DNA from: Ancylobacter novellus
Lineage (GTDB): Bacteria > Pseudomonadota > Alphaproteobacteria > Rhizobiales > Methylopilaceae
DNA: 64,000 bases
Assembly (NCBI GenBank): GCA_003241695.1
Contig: QFPN01000007.1
Location: 124,001-188,000 of the forward strand
Direction: 5' to 3'
Made by a program: the position numbers and the translations under genes. The first letter of the stretch is position 1; each line of letters opens with the position of its first letter. The notes below the pieces were generated by a model. It saw only the letters and a list, made by a program, of their open reading frames with translations, did no database searches and was not told where the DNA came from. Positions 40,874 through 48,845 of this stretch are shown here, piece by piece.

Positions 40874-42769
40874 TCAGCCGCCCTGCTTGCCGGTCCACTC
40901 GCCGACGTTGACGTCGTCGTAGGGGTTCTTGCCGTTGAGCGAGAACACCTGCACGCCGCCGCCCATCTGGGTGTAGTTGGCGAGGTTCTTGAACGCGCCC
41001 ACCGCGCCGAGACCGGCCGTCGGGTCGTTCAGGTCGAACACCAGGCCGACGCCCGGCCAGCCGCCCACGCCGTAGTAGATCGCGACGTACTGCGTGCCCT
41101 TGTGGGTGTAGGTCATCGGGTGACCGATCACGCCGGACGGCAGGCGGTACTTCCACACCAGATCGCCGGTGCGGGTGTCGCGGGCCTTCAGGAAGCCGTC
41201 GAGCGTTCCGTAGAAGACGAGGTTGCCGGCAGTGGCGAGCGTGCCGCCCCAAACCGAGAAGCGCTCCATCTTCTCCCAGTCGTACTTGTTGTTGATCGCG
41301 TCATACGACTTGATCTGACCGAGACCTTCGTAGTTCTGACGGTCGCCCTTCGGGCCAGGGTACATCCACAGGGTCGCGCCGACGAAGAACTGACCGGCGC
41401 GGTACGGGAGCATGAAGGGCTCCCAGTCCATGCAGATGTGGTTGATGCCCATGTAGAAGCGCTGCTTCTCGGGATCGTACGAGTCGTGGCCCTGGTTGTG
41501 GTAGCCCATCGCCGACGGGCAGATTTCCGTCGCCTTGTGGTCCATGCGGGTCGCGAACTCGGGGTCGCGGACCGGGATGCCGGTCTTGAGGTCGACCTGC
41601 TTCACCCAGTTGACGGTGTCGTCGAGCTTGTCGGCCGAGATCAGCGTGCCGTCTTCGCGGTCGAGCGTGTAGACGATGCCGTTACGATCGGGGTGGGTCA
41701 GCAGCTTGCGCAGCTTGCCGGTCTTGTCCTTCTGCTCCGAGAGCATCATGACGTTGACGCCGGCGTAGTCCCACTCGTCGTGCGGGGTCTTCTGGTAGCC
41801 GAACTTGGCCATGCCGGTGTCGATGTCACGACCCCAGATGGTCATCGTCCACTTGTTGTCGCCCGGACGCATGGTCTCGTTCCACGGCGCCGGGTTGCCC
41901 GAGCCGTAGTAGAACAGGTTCGTATCCGGATCGAACGCGTACCAGCCCCAGTTGGTGCCGCCGCCGATCTTCCAGGCGTCGCCTTCCCAGGTCTTGTTCG
42001 TGCCGAGGCCGAACTGACCATAATGCGGGTTCGCCGAGTTGAAGTCCTTGGCGAGGCGCAGCTCCTCGTCCGGGCCGGTGGCGTAGGCGCGCCACTTCTG
42101 GGCGCCGGTCTTCACGTCGTAGGCGGTGACGTAGCCGCGCACGCCGAGCTCGGCGCCCGAGGAGCCGACGAGCACCGAGTCCTTGATGACGTAAGGCGCG
42201 ATGGTGAGGGTGGAGCCGACCTTGATGTCGGAGTTCTCCATCTTCCAGTACTCTTCGCCGGTGTCGGCGTTGAGCGCCACGATGTGGCCGTCGAGCTGCG
42301 TCTTGAGGATCAGGGCCGGGACCTTGCCGTCGCCCGGCCAGTAGGCCAGACCGCGATTCACGACGTCGCAGCAGGCGACGGCGCGGGCGGTCGGAGCCTG
42401 CTTGGGCTTGTGCTGCCACAGGATCTTGCCGGGCTCGTTGAGGTCGAGCGCGAAGGTCGGGTTCGGGAACGCGCCGTGGACGTACATGCGGTCGCCGATG
42501 ACGAGCGGCGTGCCCTCATGGCCGTGCAGCACGCCGGTCGAGAACGCCCACGCCGGACGGAGGTCCTTGACGTTCTCGGCGTTGATCTGCGTCGCCTTGG
42601 AATAGTTCTGAGCCTTGTAGGTCTTGCCGGTCATCGGCCAGTTTTCTTCGCTGTTCGACAGCTCGACGAGCTTGTCGTTCGCGAAGGCCGGAAGCGTGGC
42701 GCCAGCCACGCCAAGCGCCGCTGAGGCCGCCAGCGTGAACGCCGAAGCGGACGTTCGAAATCTTCTCAT
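40874..42769 (-). CDS. mxaF: MxaF, calcium-dependent PQQ methanol dehydrogenase large subunit
   Basis: 631 residues: signal peptide to residue 30 (cut before NDKLVELS), eight-bladed PQQ propeller. The adjacent Cys133-Cys134 (VACCDVVNRG) form the disulfide over PQQ; D334 in DEWDYAGVN is the catalytic Asp. The residue two after it is Ala336; lanthanide XoxF enzymes have Asp there, so this is the calcium MxaF type. Tryptophan-docking repeats such as TGKTYKAQNYSKAT and GVGGWPGVGLVFDL are present. It oxidises methanol to formaldehyde in the periplasm. ATG 42769 has AAGGGG upstream; promoter elements lie in the gap to mxaZ. Confidence 0.97.
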   Translation of the reverse strand: MRRFRTSASAFTLAASAALGVAGATLPAFANDKLVELSNSEENWPMTGKTYKAQNYSKATQINAENVKDLRPAWAFSTGVLHGHEGTPLVIGDRMYVHGAFPNPTFALDLNEPGKILWQHKPKQAPTARAVACCDVVNRGLAYWPGDGKVPALILKTQLDGHIVALNADTGEEYWKMENSDIKVGSTLTIAPYVIKDSVLVGSSGAELGVRGYVTAYDVKTGAQKWRAYATGPDEELRLAKDFNSANPHYGQFGLGTNKTWEGDAWKIGGGTNWGWYAFDPDTNLFYYGSGNPAPWNETMRPGDNKWTMTIWGRDIDTGMAKFGYQKTPHDEWDYAGVNVMMLSEQKDKTGKLRKLLTHPDRNGIVYTLDREDGTLISADKLDDTVNWVKQVDLKTGIPVRDPEFATRMDHKATEICPSAMGYHNQGHDSYDPEKQRFYMGINHICMDWEPFMLPYRAGQFFVGATLWMYPGPKGDRQNYEGLGQIKSYDAINNKYDWEKMERFSVWGGTLATAGNLVFYGTLDGFLKARDTRTGDLVWKYRLPSGVIGHPMTYTHKGTQYVAIYYGVGGWPGVGLVFDLNDPTAGLGAVGAFKNLANYTQMGGGVQVFSLNGKNPYDDVNVGEWTGKQGG

Positions 42770-43200
42770 CCTGAAAACCCCTTGCGTTTCCCAGTCTTCT
42801 TGTGCGGCGCCGATCCGGCGTGGCCCGGATCTGCCGGCGCGCTGCGTCACGCCCGATCCCGCGGAGGACAGGTCGTGTATTATTACTTGTGACCCGGCGG
42901 TCTTATTGCGGGGCGCAGCGGGCGAAACTCTTGCCGAAGACGAAACTGCTGTCTTTGGATGAAGTGGAAAAACCACCTGGGAACATTTGGCATAGCGGCT
43001 GCCAGAACGAGGCAGTATCTTGTCTTGGCCGATCGCCCTTATAAAACTCTAATATTTGCAAGGACCTAGCAAATTGCGGGGGTCTGTGCGCATCTCGGGT
43101 CGCAAGGGGCGCGCCTTCGGCCGCAGCGCGGGCAGGAAGCAGATTTCCTGATCCTGATCGAGGTCGCGAAGACAATAGTATAATATATGAAGGCTGTCCT
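42770..43200. promoter_or_regulatory. mxaF-mxaZ divergent control region
   Basis: 431 bases without a gene, AT-rich around 43040-43200. On the plus strand TATAAT at 43179-43184 would serve mxaZ with a very short leader. On the minus strand AAGACA, the -35 type known for Methylobacterium PmxaF, occurs at 43026-43021 and 42955-42950, but no good TAGAAA -10 follows at 18 bases. ATTTGC (43054-43059) and GCAAAT (43069-43074) form an inverted repeat that may bind the MxaX regulator. The mxaF leader would be about 180-260 bases. Confidence 0.5.
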
Positions 43201-43749
43201 GTGATTAAGTCTCAATATTTGATTATTATAAGACCGCGCTTCATCGCCGCATCGGCCGTTTGTCTTGGTCTCGCGGCCTGCGACGAGCCGACCGCGCCTC
43301 CGGCGCCCGCCGCGGTCGAGGCTCCTGCGCAGACGGCGTTCTCGATCGCGGGAAGAAGCTGGATCGACGTCGACGACAAGATGTCGCCCGCGCTCTGGCT
43401 CGCGAGCCGCGAGGCGGGGCGAGACCTCCCCGCCGACGACCCGGCCGTAGCCTCGTTCCGCGCGCTGCTCCACGAGGCCGACATCCGCTTCTCAGAGGCG
43501 TCGCGCATGGTGGCGAACCGCGCGGTGCAGGTGCAGGGCATGCTCGCGGAGCGGGGCGTCAAGGAGACCCCGCGCGAGGTGATCGAGGGGCTGGTGTCGA
43601 TCGGCGAGATCGGCGAACGGGCGGGCTTCGGCGAGACCTGCCAGCATTACGTCAACGCGCGCGTGACCAGCCCCGACCGCGCGGCCGCGCTCGCGGCCCT
43701 CAAGCGCCGGCCGCTGCCCGCCGCCGCTCCGGGAGACGAGGTGAAGTGA
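43201..43749 (+). CDS. mxaZ: MxaZ-like lipoprotein of the mxaZYX operon
   Basis: 182 residues from GTG 43201. A basic start, hydrophobic stretch and lipobox LAAC (Cys27) show a lipoprotein; the mature part begins with Pro/Ala/Thr and then a helical domain (ASREAGRDLPADDPAVASFRALLHEADIRFSEASRMVANRAVQVQ, shown here in two parts: residues about 60-100). In Paracoccus the three genes moxZ, moxY and moxX lie upstream of and opposite to mxaF; size and order match. Role: unknown partner of the sensor kinase. Overlaps mxaY by 4 bases. Confidence 0.75.
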   Translation: MIKSQYLIIIRPRFIAASAVCLGLAACDEPTAPPAPAAVEAPAQTAFSIAGRSWIDVDDKMSPALWLASREAGRDLPADDPAVASFRALLHEADIRFSEASRMVANRAVQVQGMLAERGVKETPREVIEGLVSIGEIGERAGFGETCQHYVNARVTSPDRAAALAALKRRPLPAAAPGDEVK

Positions 43750-45206
43750 CGATCGGGCTCGCCCCGGAATTCCCGCATCCGTTCGAGCGCGCGCGCGCGG
43801 CGACGAAGTCGCTCGCCCAGGCGTCGCTCCGGATGCGGATTCTGGGGTTGTTCGTCGGGGTGAACTTCGCCTGCGCCTGCGCGGCCGCGGTCGTCACCGT
43901 CCTCAACGCGCGGCAGGCGACGCGCGTCGAGATCGCGTCGTCGCGCGACACGGCGGCGCGCCTTGTGCGCGAGACCGTGACGCGGCTCGAACGCGACGTC
44001 GGGCGGCTGCGGAGCGTCGCGGACCTGCAGCCGGCCCTGCCGGTCGTGCGCCACGCCCGGATCGTGGTTCAGGACCTTTCAGGCGCGGCGGTCGCGGCGC
44101 GCGAACCCGGCGACCGCCGCGATCCGCGGGAGCGCAAGGAGATCCCGCGCTGGTTCGCGCGGCTGATCGAGCCGCCGCCGGCCTCGGTGACGATCCCGGT
44201 GACGATCGAGGGCGAGCCCGCGGGCTCGGTCACGGTCTGGGGCGACCCTTCCGACGAACTCGCCGAGGTGTGGAACGACCTGCTGTCGCTCGCGGCGTTG
44301 TTCATCGTGCTCAACGCGCTCACCGTCGTCGTGTTCGCCATTTTGCTCGGCCGGATCCTCGCGCCGCTCGGGACGCTCGCCGACGGCATGTCCGACCTTC
44401 GACTCGGGCGGCTGGACCGGCGGCTCGAGACGCCGAAGAGCCGCGAGCTTGCGGCGATCGTCGAGCGCTTCAACGCGCTCGGCAAGACGCTCGCGGCGGA
44501 GCGGGCCACCAACGGGCGGATGTCCTGGCGCATGGTGACGCTGCAGGACGACGAGCGTCGCTTGATCGCCAAGGAGCTGCACGACGAGCTCGGGCCGTGC
44601 CTGTTCGGCCTGCGCGCCAATCTCGCCTCGCTCGAACGCGCGATCGAGACCGGTTGCGCCGCGACCCCCGACGCCGCCGAGCGGCTCGCGACCGTCACCG
44701 ACCTCGCGGTCCGCCTCTCCGACATGAACCGGCGGCTGCTGACCCGGCTGAGGCCGATGGCGCTCGGCGCCGCCCCGCTCGCCGAAGTGCTGGCGGGGCT
44801 GATCGCGGACTTCCAGCGCCAGCATCCGGAGCGCCGCTTCGAACTCGTGGCGGCCCAGATCGGCCGCGGCTACGGCGAGGCCGTCGACCTCACGGTCTAT
44901 CGGGCGGTGCAGGAGGGCGTCACGAACGCCATCCGCCACGCGGCCTGCGCGCGGGTCGCGGTTTCGATCGAACGCGTGGTCGACGAGGGAGGCGTCGAGG
45001 CGCTCAGGATCCGCGTGCTCGACGACGGCGGCGGCGTGACGGAGCCTGCGCCGGCCGGCTTCGGCCTCGTCGGCCTCGGCGAACGGCTGCGCGCGCTCGG
45101 CGGCAGCTTCCATCTTCACAACGTGGCGGACGGAGCGGCGCTCGACGTCGTGGTGCCGCTGCGCCACGCCCGCGTCGGGCGACAGGACGGAGACTTCTCA
45201 TCGTGA
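43746..45206 (+). CDS. mxaY: MxaY-like sensor histidine kinase
   Basis: 486 residues from GTG 43746. Membrane helix at about 35-57, a periplasmic domain, second membrane helix at about 185-205 (SLAALFIVLNALTVVVFAILLG), HAMP, then NarL-partner type HisKA_3 with His in DDERRLIAKELHDELGP and an HATPase part (EGVTNAIRHA, DDGGGV, GFGLVGLGERLRALGG). It should sense a methanol-related signal and phosphorylate MxaX. Overlap with both neighbours by 4 bases shows one operon. Confidence 0.87.
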   Translation: MTIGLAPEFPHPFERARAATKSLAQASLRMRILGLFVGVNFACACAAAVVTVLNARQATRVEIASSRDTAARLVRETVTRLERDVGRLRSVADLQPALPVVRHARIVVQDLSGAAVAAREPGDRRDPRERKEIPRWFARLIEPPPASVTIPVTIEGEPAGSVTVWGDPSDELAEVWNDLLSLAALFIVLNALTVVVFAILLGRILAPLGTLADGMSDLRLGRLDRRLETPKSRELAAIVERFNALGKTLAAERATNGRMSWRMVTLQDDERRLIAKELHDELGPCLFGLRANLASLERAIETGCAATPDAAERLATVTDLAVRLSDMNRRLLTRLRPMALGAAPLAEVLAGLIADFQRQHPERRFELVAAQIGRGYGEAVDLTVYRAVQEGVTNAIRHAACARVAVSIERVVDEGGVEALRIRVLDDGGGVTEPAPAGFGLVGLGERLRALGGSFHLHNVADGAALDVVVPLRHARVGRQDGDFSS

Positions 45207-45826
45207 GCGTCGCGCTGGTGATCGACGACCATCCGATCGTGCTGGAGGGCTGCCGGCGGGTGCTGCTCGACGCCGGCTTCGACGAGGTGCTGGAGGCGGC
45301 GGCGCCGCTCGCGGGCTTCAAGCTCTACCGTCGCGCCCGGCCCGATCTCGTCATCGTCGACCTGTCTATCCGCGGATCGGGCCTCGCGGGGCTCACGCTC
45401 ATCCGCCGCCTGCGATTGAGCGACGAGCGCACCCCGATCCTGGTGTTCTCGATGCACGGCGATCCGGTCATCGCGCGCCGCGCGCTCAAGGCCGGCGCCA
45501 CCGGCTTCGTGGTGAAGGACACCGGCCCGAGGACGCTGCTCGAGGCGATCGAGAAGGTGCGCCGCAACCAGCCCTACATCGCCCACGACATGGCGGTGCA
45601 GGTCGCGCTGCTCGGCTCCCGCTCGCGCGCCGAGCAGGCGGATCTCACCGCGCGCGAGCTGCAGACGCTGTCGCTGCTCGGCGAGGGCCGGTCCTACGCC
45701 CAGATCGCCGACGCGCTCGGCGTCAGCTACAAGACCGTCGCCAACACCTGCTCGAACCTCAAGGACAAGCTGAACGCCGGCAGCCTGCAGGATCTCGTCC
45801 GCGTCGCCGTCATGCATCAGGTTTGA
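45203..45826 (+). CDS. mxaX: MxaX-like NarL/FixJ response regulator
   Basis: 207 residues from GTG 45203. Receiver domain with acidic pair VIDDH, phosphoacceptor Asp in PDLVIVDLSI and Lys in VVKDTG; C-terminal LuxR/GerE HTH (LTARELQTLSLLGEGRSYAQIADALGVSYKTVANTCSNLKDKL). MoxX of Paracoccus is required for expression of the mxa genes. The inverted repeat ATTTGC/GCAAAT between mxaF and mxaZ is a candidate binding site. Confidence 0.88.
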   Translation: MSVALVIDDHPIVLEGCRRVLLDAGFDEVLEAAAPLAGFKLYRRARPDLVIVDLSIRGSGLAGLTLIRRLRLSDERTPILVFSMHGDPVIARRALKAGATGFVVKDTGPRTLLEAIEKVRRNQPYIAHDMAVQVALLGSRSRAEQADLTARELQTLSLLGEGRSYAQIADALGVSYKTVANTCSNLKDKLNAGSLQDLVRVAVMHQV

Positions 45827-45923
45827 GGGATCGCAGGACGATTTCGCGCCCATCGACATAAGTATTGCATAAGATTCCAATGTCGCTCACGATGACGTCT
45901 GGCATCAACAGGAGGACGGGCTC

Positions 45924-47192
45924 CTGGCGACGACGTCGGCGACGCGTGTGGTCTTGGCCGGTCTTGCGACCGGCGTCGGGGTCCTCGGCTTCGTGCTGGG
46001 CGGTCATCTCGCAGGCGCGGCTCCCGATGGCCTGACGCTCGCGAGCCGCTTCGAGCGTCCCGACGCCGAGCGCGCCGCCCGCACCGCGTGTTCGTCGCGC
46101 GCGGCTTTCGTGGTTCTCGACACCTTCGGCTTCATAAAGCCCGCCAACATCGACGACCGACTGTCCGACCCCGCCGTCCAGGCGCCCGGCAAGGTCCGCC
46201 ACGGAGACATCGTGGCGGCGATCGCGAAGGCCTCGCACGCCGAGGTCGTCGGCTACCAGACCAATCCGGTCTTCAGCATCGCCACCCTCACGGCGGATTT
46301 CGGCCGGCTCGCCGAGGACATCGAAACCGGGCGGCTCGCGAAGCCCGCCGCCGTCGTTTCTTCGATCGTGCTCCCGGTCGATCTTAAGGACGTCGAGGCG
46401 GTCGCGCCGGGCGTCGCGCCGTTCTCGAACGGCGGCGCGGCGGCGCGGCGCGGCGAGATCCTGAAGCTCGTGACCGACGGCTTCGACGACCGCAACCCGT
46501 ATGCGCAGGTCGCCCGCCAGCTCGACCGGCTGCGGGCGGCCGGCGTGCCGGTCTTCGTGGCGGCCGGCAACACCGGTCCCGACCGGACCGTCAACATGCT
46601 GGCGCTGGTCGACGGCGTCTACGCCGTCGGCTCGCTCGGCCGCGACGGCGTCCGCACAGACTACACCAGCGCTCCGGAGCTGGTCTCCGTCTGGAGCCCC
46701 GGCTTCGTGGTGGTTACGGAGGCGGGGAACGGGCTCAGCGTCAGCGGCGGCCGCTCGGTCGAGCTCGAAGGCGCAGCCCTTCCCGAGGAGAGCGCGGCCA
46801 TCGCCGAATTTTCCGGCAAGCGCGCCGAAGGCGTCGTGCGGGAGATCCCGCGCGCGCTGTCGCATTTCGCGGGCGCTCCGTCGCGCTGGCGCAACCGCTA
46901 TGTCTCGACCGCGCTGGCGCCGGGCGTCTACAGGACCCAGGACCTGATGATGGCCTATGGCCATTCGCCTGCGCTCGGCACCGTCCAGCGGGCGATCGCC
47001 GAGGGTCCCTACATGCACTATCCGTCCGACACGATCTTCCGAACGGACGTCGACGGGCGGCTGGTGTTCGATCCCGTCGGCGACCGGTCGGTCGGCCAGC
47101 TCAAGGTCGCGGACGCGACCTCGTTCGCCGCGCCTAACCTTTGCGCCGCGGAGCTGTTTCCCTCTCCGCGCTGGGTCGCAAGCCGCAACTGA
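45924..47192 (+). CDS. secreted subtilase-like protein, S8 fold
   Basis: About 420 residues. Numbered from the GTG at 45948, subtilase landmarks are Asp58 (VVLDTF), His85 (RHGDIV), Asn in FVAAGNTGPD and Ser392 in DATSFAAP, so the triad and oxyanion Asn are all in order, though the motifs are weak. The N terminus is a signal peptide or anchor. GGAGG at 45911-45915 stands 8 bases before an in-frame CTG at 45924, which would add a Lys/Arg-bearing n-region; no ATG, GTG or TTG lies between, so a CTG start is proposed and GTG 45948 is the alternative. Follows mxaX by about 100 bases; possible role in methanol-enzyme maturation or turnover is inference. Confidence 0.65.
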   Translation: MATTSATRVVLAGLATGVGVLGFVLGGHLAGAAPDGLTLASRFERPDAERAARTACSSRAAFVVLDTFGFIKPANIDDRLSDPAVQAPGKVRHGDIVAAIAKASHAEVVGYQTNPVFSIATLTADFGRLAEDIETGRLAKPAAVVSSIVLPVDLKDVEAVAPGVAPFSNGGAAARRGEILKLVTDGFDDRNPYAQVARQLDRLRAAGVPVFVAAGNTGPDRTVNMLALVDGVYAVGSLGRDGVRTDYTSAPELVSVWSPGFVVVTEAGNGLSVSGGRSVELEGAALPEESAAIAEFSGKRAEGVVREIPRALSHFAGAPSRWRNRYVSTALAPGVYRTQDLMMAYGHSPALGTVQRAIAEGPYMHYPSDTIFRTDVDGRLVFDPVGDRSVGQLKVADATSFAAPNLCAAELFPSPRWVASRN

Positions 47193-47346
47193 CCGTTTCC
47201 GCCTCGACCGGTTTTAGAAGCGCGGCAGGCCATGTGTCGTAAGACATAAGACGAAGGTTATCGTCCGCTCAGGCTGCGCCGCCCTCGTTTTACGGCGCCC
47301 GGTAGCCCATGTCCCTCGAGCCACTTCAGGCGTCGAGGCGACCCCC

Positions 47347-47607
47347 ATGAGCGCGATTCAGGACTGCCTTTCCCGGTTCAGCGTCGCGGTTTGGTCGCAG
47401 TCTCCGAACGCCGAACGCGACATCGAGGTCGCGATCTCGGCCTATCTGGCGGAGGCCGGAACCGACAAGGGCGCCCGGCTGCGGGCGCTTGAGACGCTGC
47501 GCGACTGCTACGGCGCGGTGGTGACGGCCTCGCCGACCGGCGACGCGGTGCGGCGGGCCATCCTGGCGCGCATCGCGACGTTCGAGCGCGCGCCCCGGGC
47601 CGCCTGA
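47347..47607 (+). CDS. hypothetical small protein
   Basis: 86 residues, a single helical domain: residues about 20-75 form two or three helices (AERDIEVAISAYLAEAGTDKGARLRALETLRDCYGAVV shown up to residue 60 in pieces). No signal peptide or membrane helix. I do not recognise a family. ATG 47347 has weak RBS (GAGGCGACCCCC). It is convergent with ribB, 7 bases apart. Confidence 0.5.
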   Translation: MSAIQDCLSRFSVAVWSQSPNAERDIEVAISAYLAEAGTDKGARLRALETLRDCYGAVVTASPTGDAVRRAILARIATFERAPRAA

Positions 47608-47614
47608 GGCGGCC

Positions 47615-48739
47615 TCACTCGTCGACGATCTCGGTCTTCTCGATCGCGATGCCGAAGCCCGCGAGCCCGACATACTGGCGCTCGTGGCCGGCGAGCAGCG
47701 AGATCTTACGGACGCCGAGGTCGCGCAGGATCTGCGCGCCGACGCCGATCTCGCGCCAGCGGGCGCGGCGCTTGAGGGCCGAGCGGTGCTTCTCCTCGGA
47801 AGGGTCGGCCGGCTGTCCGTTGGCCGTAGAGCCGTCGGCGGCGTCGCGCAGCACGGCCGGGTCGCGGATCATGACGAACACGCCGCGGCCGGTCTCGCCG
47901 AAGCGCGCCAGCGCGTTGTCGAGCCAGCCTTTAGAGGTCGCGGCGCCGCGCAGCAGGTCGGAGAGCAGGTGCTCGCGGTGGATGCGGCAGGGCGCGGCCG
48001 ACGGACCGCCGACGTCGCCGACCGTGATGGCGAGGTGCTGAGTCTGCTCGAAAGGCGTTTCGTAGATCGTGACGGTGGCGTCGAGCCCGCCGATTCGGCG
48101 CTCGAACCGGTCGATCCGCTTGACGAAGGTCTCGCGCCGCGAGCGATGGTCGATCAGGTCCTCGATCGAGACGATCTTCAGCCCGTGCTCGCGCGCGAAG
48201 GCCACGAGTTCGGCCATGCGCTTCACCGTGCCGTCGTCGTTGACGACCTCGGCCAGCACGCCGACGGGCGGAAGCCCTGCGAGCGCCGCGAGGTCGACGC
48301 CGGCTTCGGTGTGGCCCGAGCGGGTGAGCACGCCGCCTTCTCGGGCGATCAGCGGGAAGACGTGGCCGGGGCGCAGGAAGTCCGAGCCGATGGCGTTGTC
48401 GGAGGCGAGCGCCCGCACCGTGTTGGCGCGCTCCTCGCCCGAAATGCCGGTGGTGAGCCCGACCTTGTAGTCGACCGAGACCGTGAAGGCGGTGCGCATC
48501 GGGTCGCGGTTGTTCGCGACCATGGGCGCGAGGTTCAGCTCGTCGGCGCGGTCGGCGGTCATCGGCGCGCAGATGATGCCGCTGGTATGGCGGATCATAA
48601 AGGCGAGCGTCTCCGGCGTCGCCTTCGCCGCCGCCATGATCAGGTCGCCCTCGTTCTCGCGGTCGGTGTCGTCCACGACGACGACGAGTTCGCCCGCCGC
48701 GATCGCCGCGATCGCGGATTCGATTGTATCGAGTTCCAT
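47615..48739 (-). CDS. ribB: 3,4-dihydroxy-2-butanone-4-phosphate synthase with degenerate GTP cyclohydrolase II domain
   Basis: 374 residues. N-terminal ~205 residues are RibB: VVDDTDRENEGDLIMAA, FMIRHTSGIICAPM, RSGHTEAGVDLAALAGL. It makes the four-carbon unit of riboflavin from ribulose 5-phosphate. The C-terminal ~170 residues align with GTP cyclohydrolase II, but the zinc-binding HSECLTGD..RCDCG core is HREHLLSD..ATSKGW, with no Cys ligands, so that domain cannot have canonical activity. Alphaproteobacterial RibB proteins often carry such a remnant. The gene follows a histidine kinase gene and has an unusual inverted-repeat leader. Confidence 0.9.
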   Translation of the reverse strand: MELDTIESAIAAIAAGELVVVVDDTDRENEGDLIMAAAKATPETLAFMIRHTSGIICAPMTADRADELNLAPMVANNRDPMRTAFTVSVDYKVGLTTGISGEERANTVRALASDNAIGSDFLRPGHVFPLIAREGGVLTRSGHTEAGVDLAALAGLPPVGVLAEVVNDDGTVKRMAELVAFAREHGLKIVSIEDLIDHRSRRETFVKRIDRFERRIGGLDATVTIYETPFEQTQHLAITVGDVGGPSAAPCRIHREHLLSDLLRGAATSKGWLDNALARFGETGRGVFVMIRDPAVLRDAADGSTANGQPADPSEEKHRSALKRRARWREIGVGAQILRDLGVRKISLLAGHERQYVGLAGFGIAIEKTEIVDE

Positions 48740-48753
48740 GGAAGTCCGTTCGA

Positions 48754-48791
48754 TCGACTGCCGGGTGCGTTCGAGGCAGTCGAATGCACCC
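48754..48791 (-). promoter_or_regulatory. interlocked inverted repeats in the ribB leader
   Basis: GACTGCC (48756-48762) can pair with GGCAGTC (48775-48781), and GGGTGC (48763-48768) with GCACCC (48786-48791). With edges the stems reach 9 and 8 pairs. The two pairings are interlocked, so in RNA they form either a tight pseudoknot or two mutually exclusive hairpins. The element ends about 15 bases before the ribB ATG at 48739. Loop lengths (0 between the last two arms) make switching more likely than a stable pseudoknot. Confidence 0.55.
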
Positions 48792-48845
48792 GCGGCGAGG
48801 GGGGGTCAAGCGTGACGACCGGCACGACAGTCCGACGCTTCGATC

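Noticed and set aside
42926..43026. AAGACA hexamers as mxaF -35 elements
   Set aside because: No TAGAAA-like -10 follows at 18 bases for either copy, so the mxaF promoter could not be placed.
48740..48845. FMN riboswitch before ribB
   Set aside because: The 106-base gap is shorter than an RFN element plus its expression platform, and I did not recognise any of the conserved RFN segments in it.
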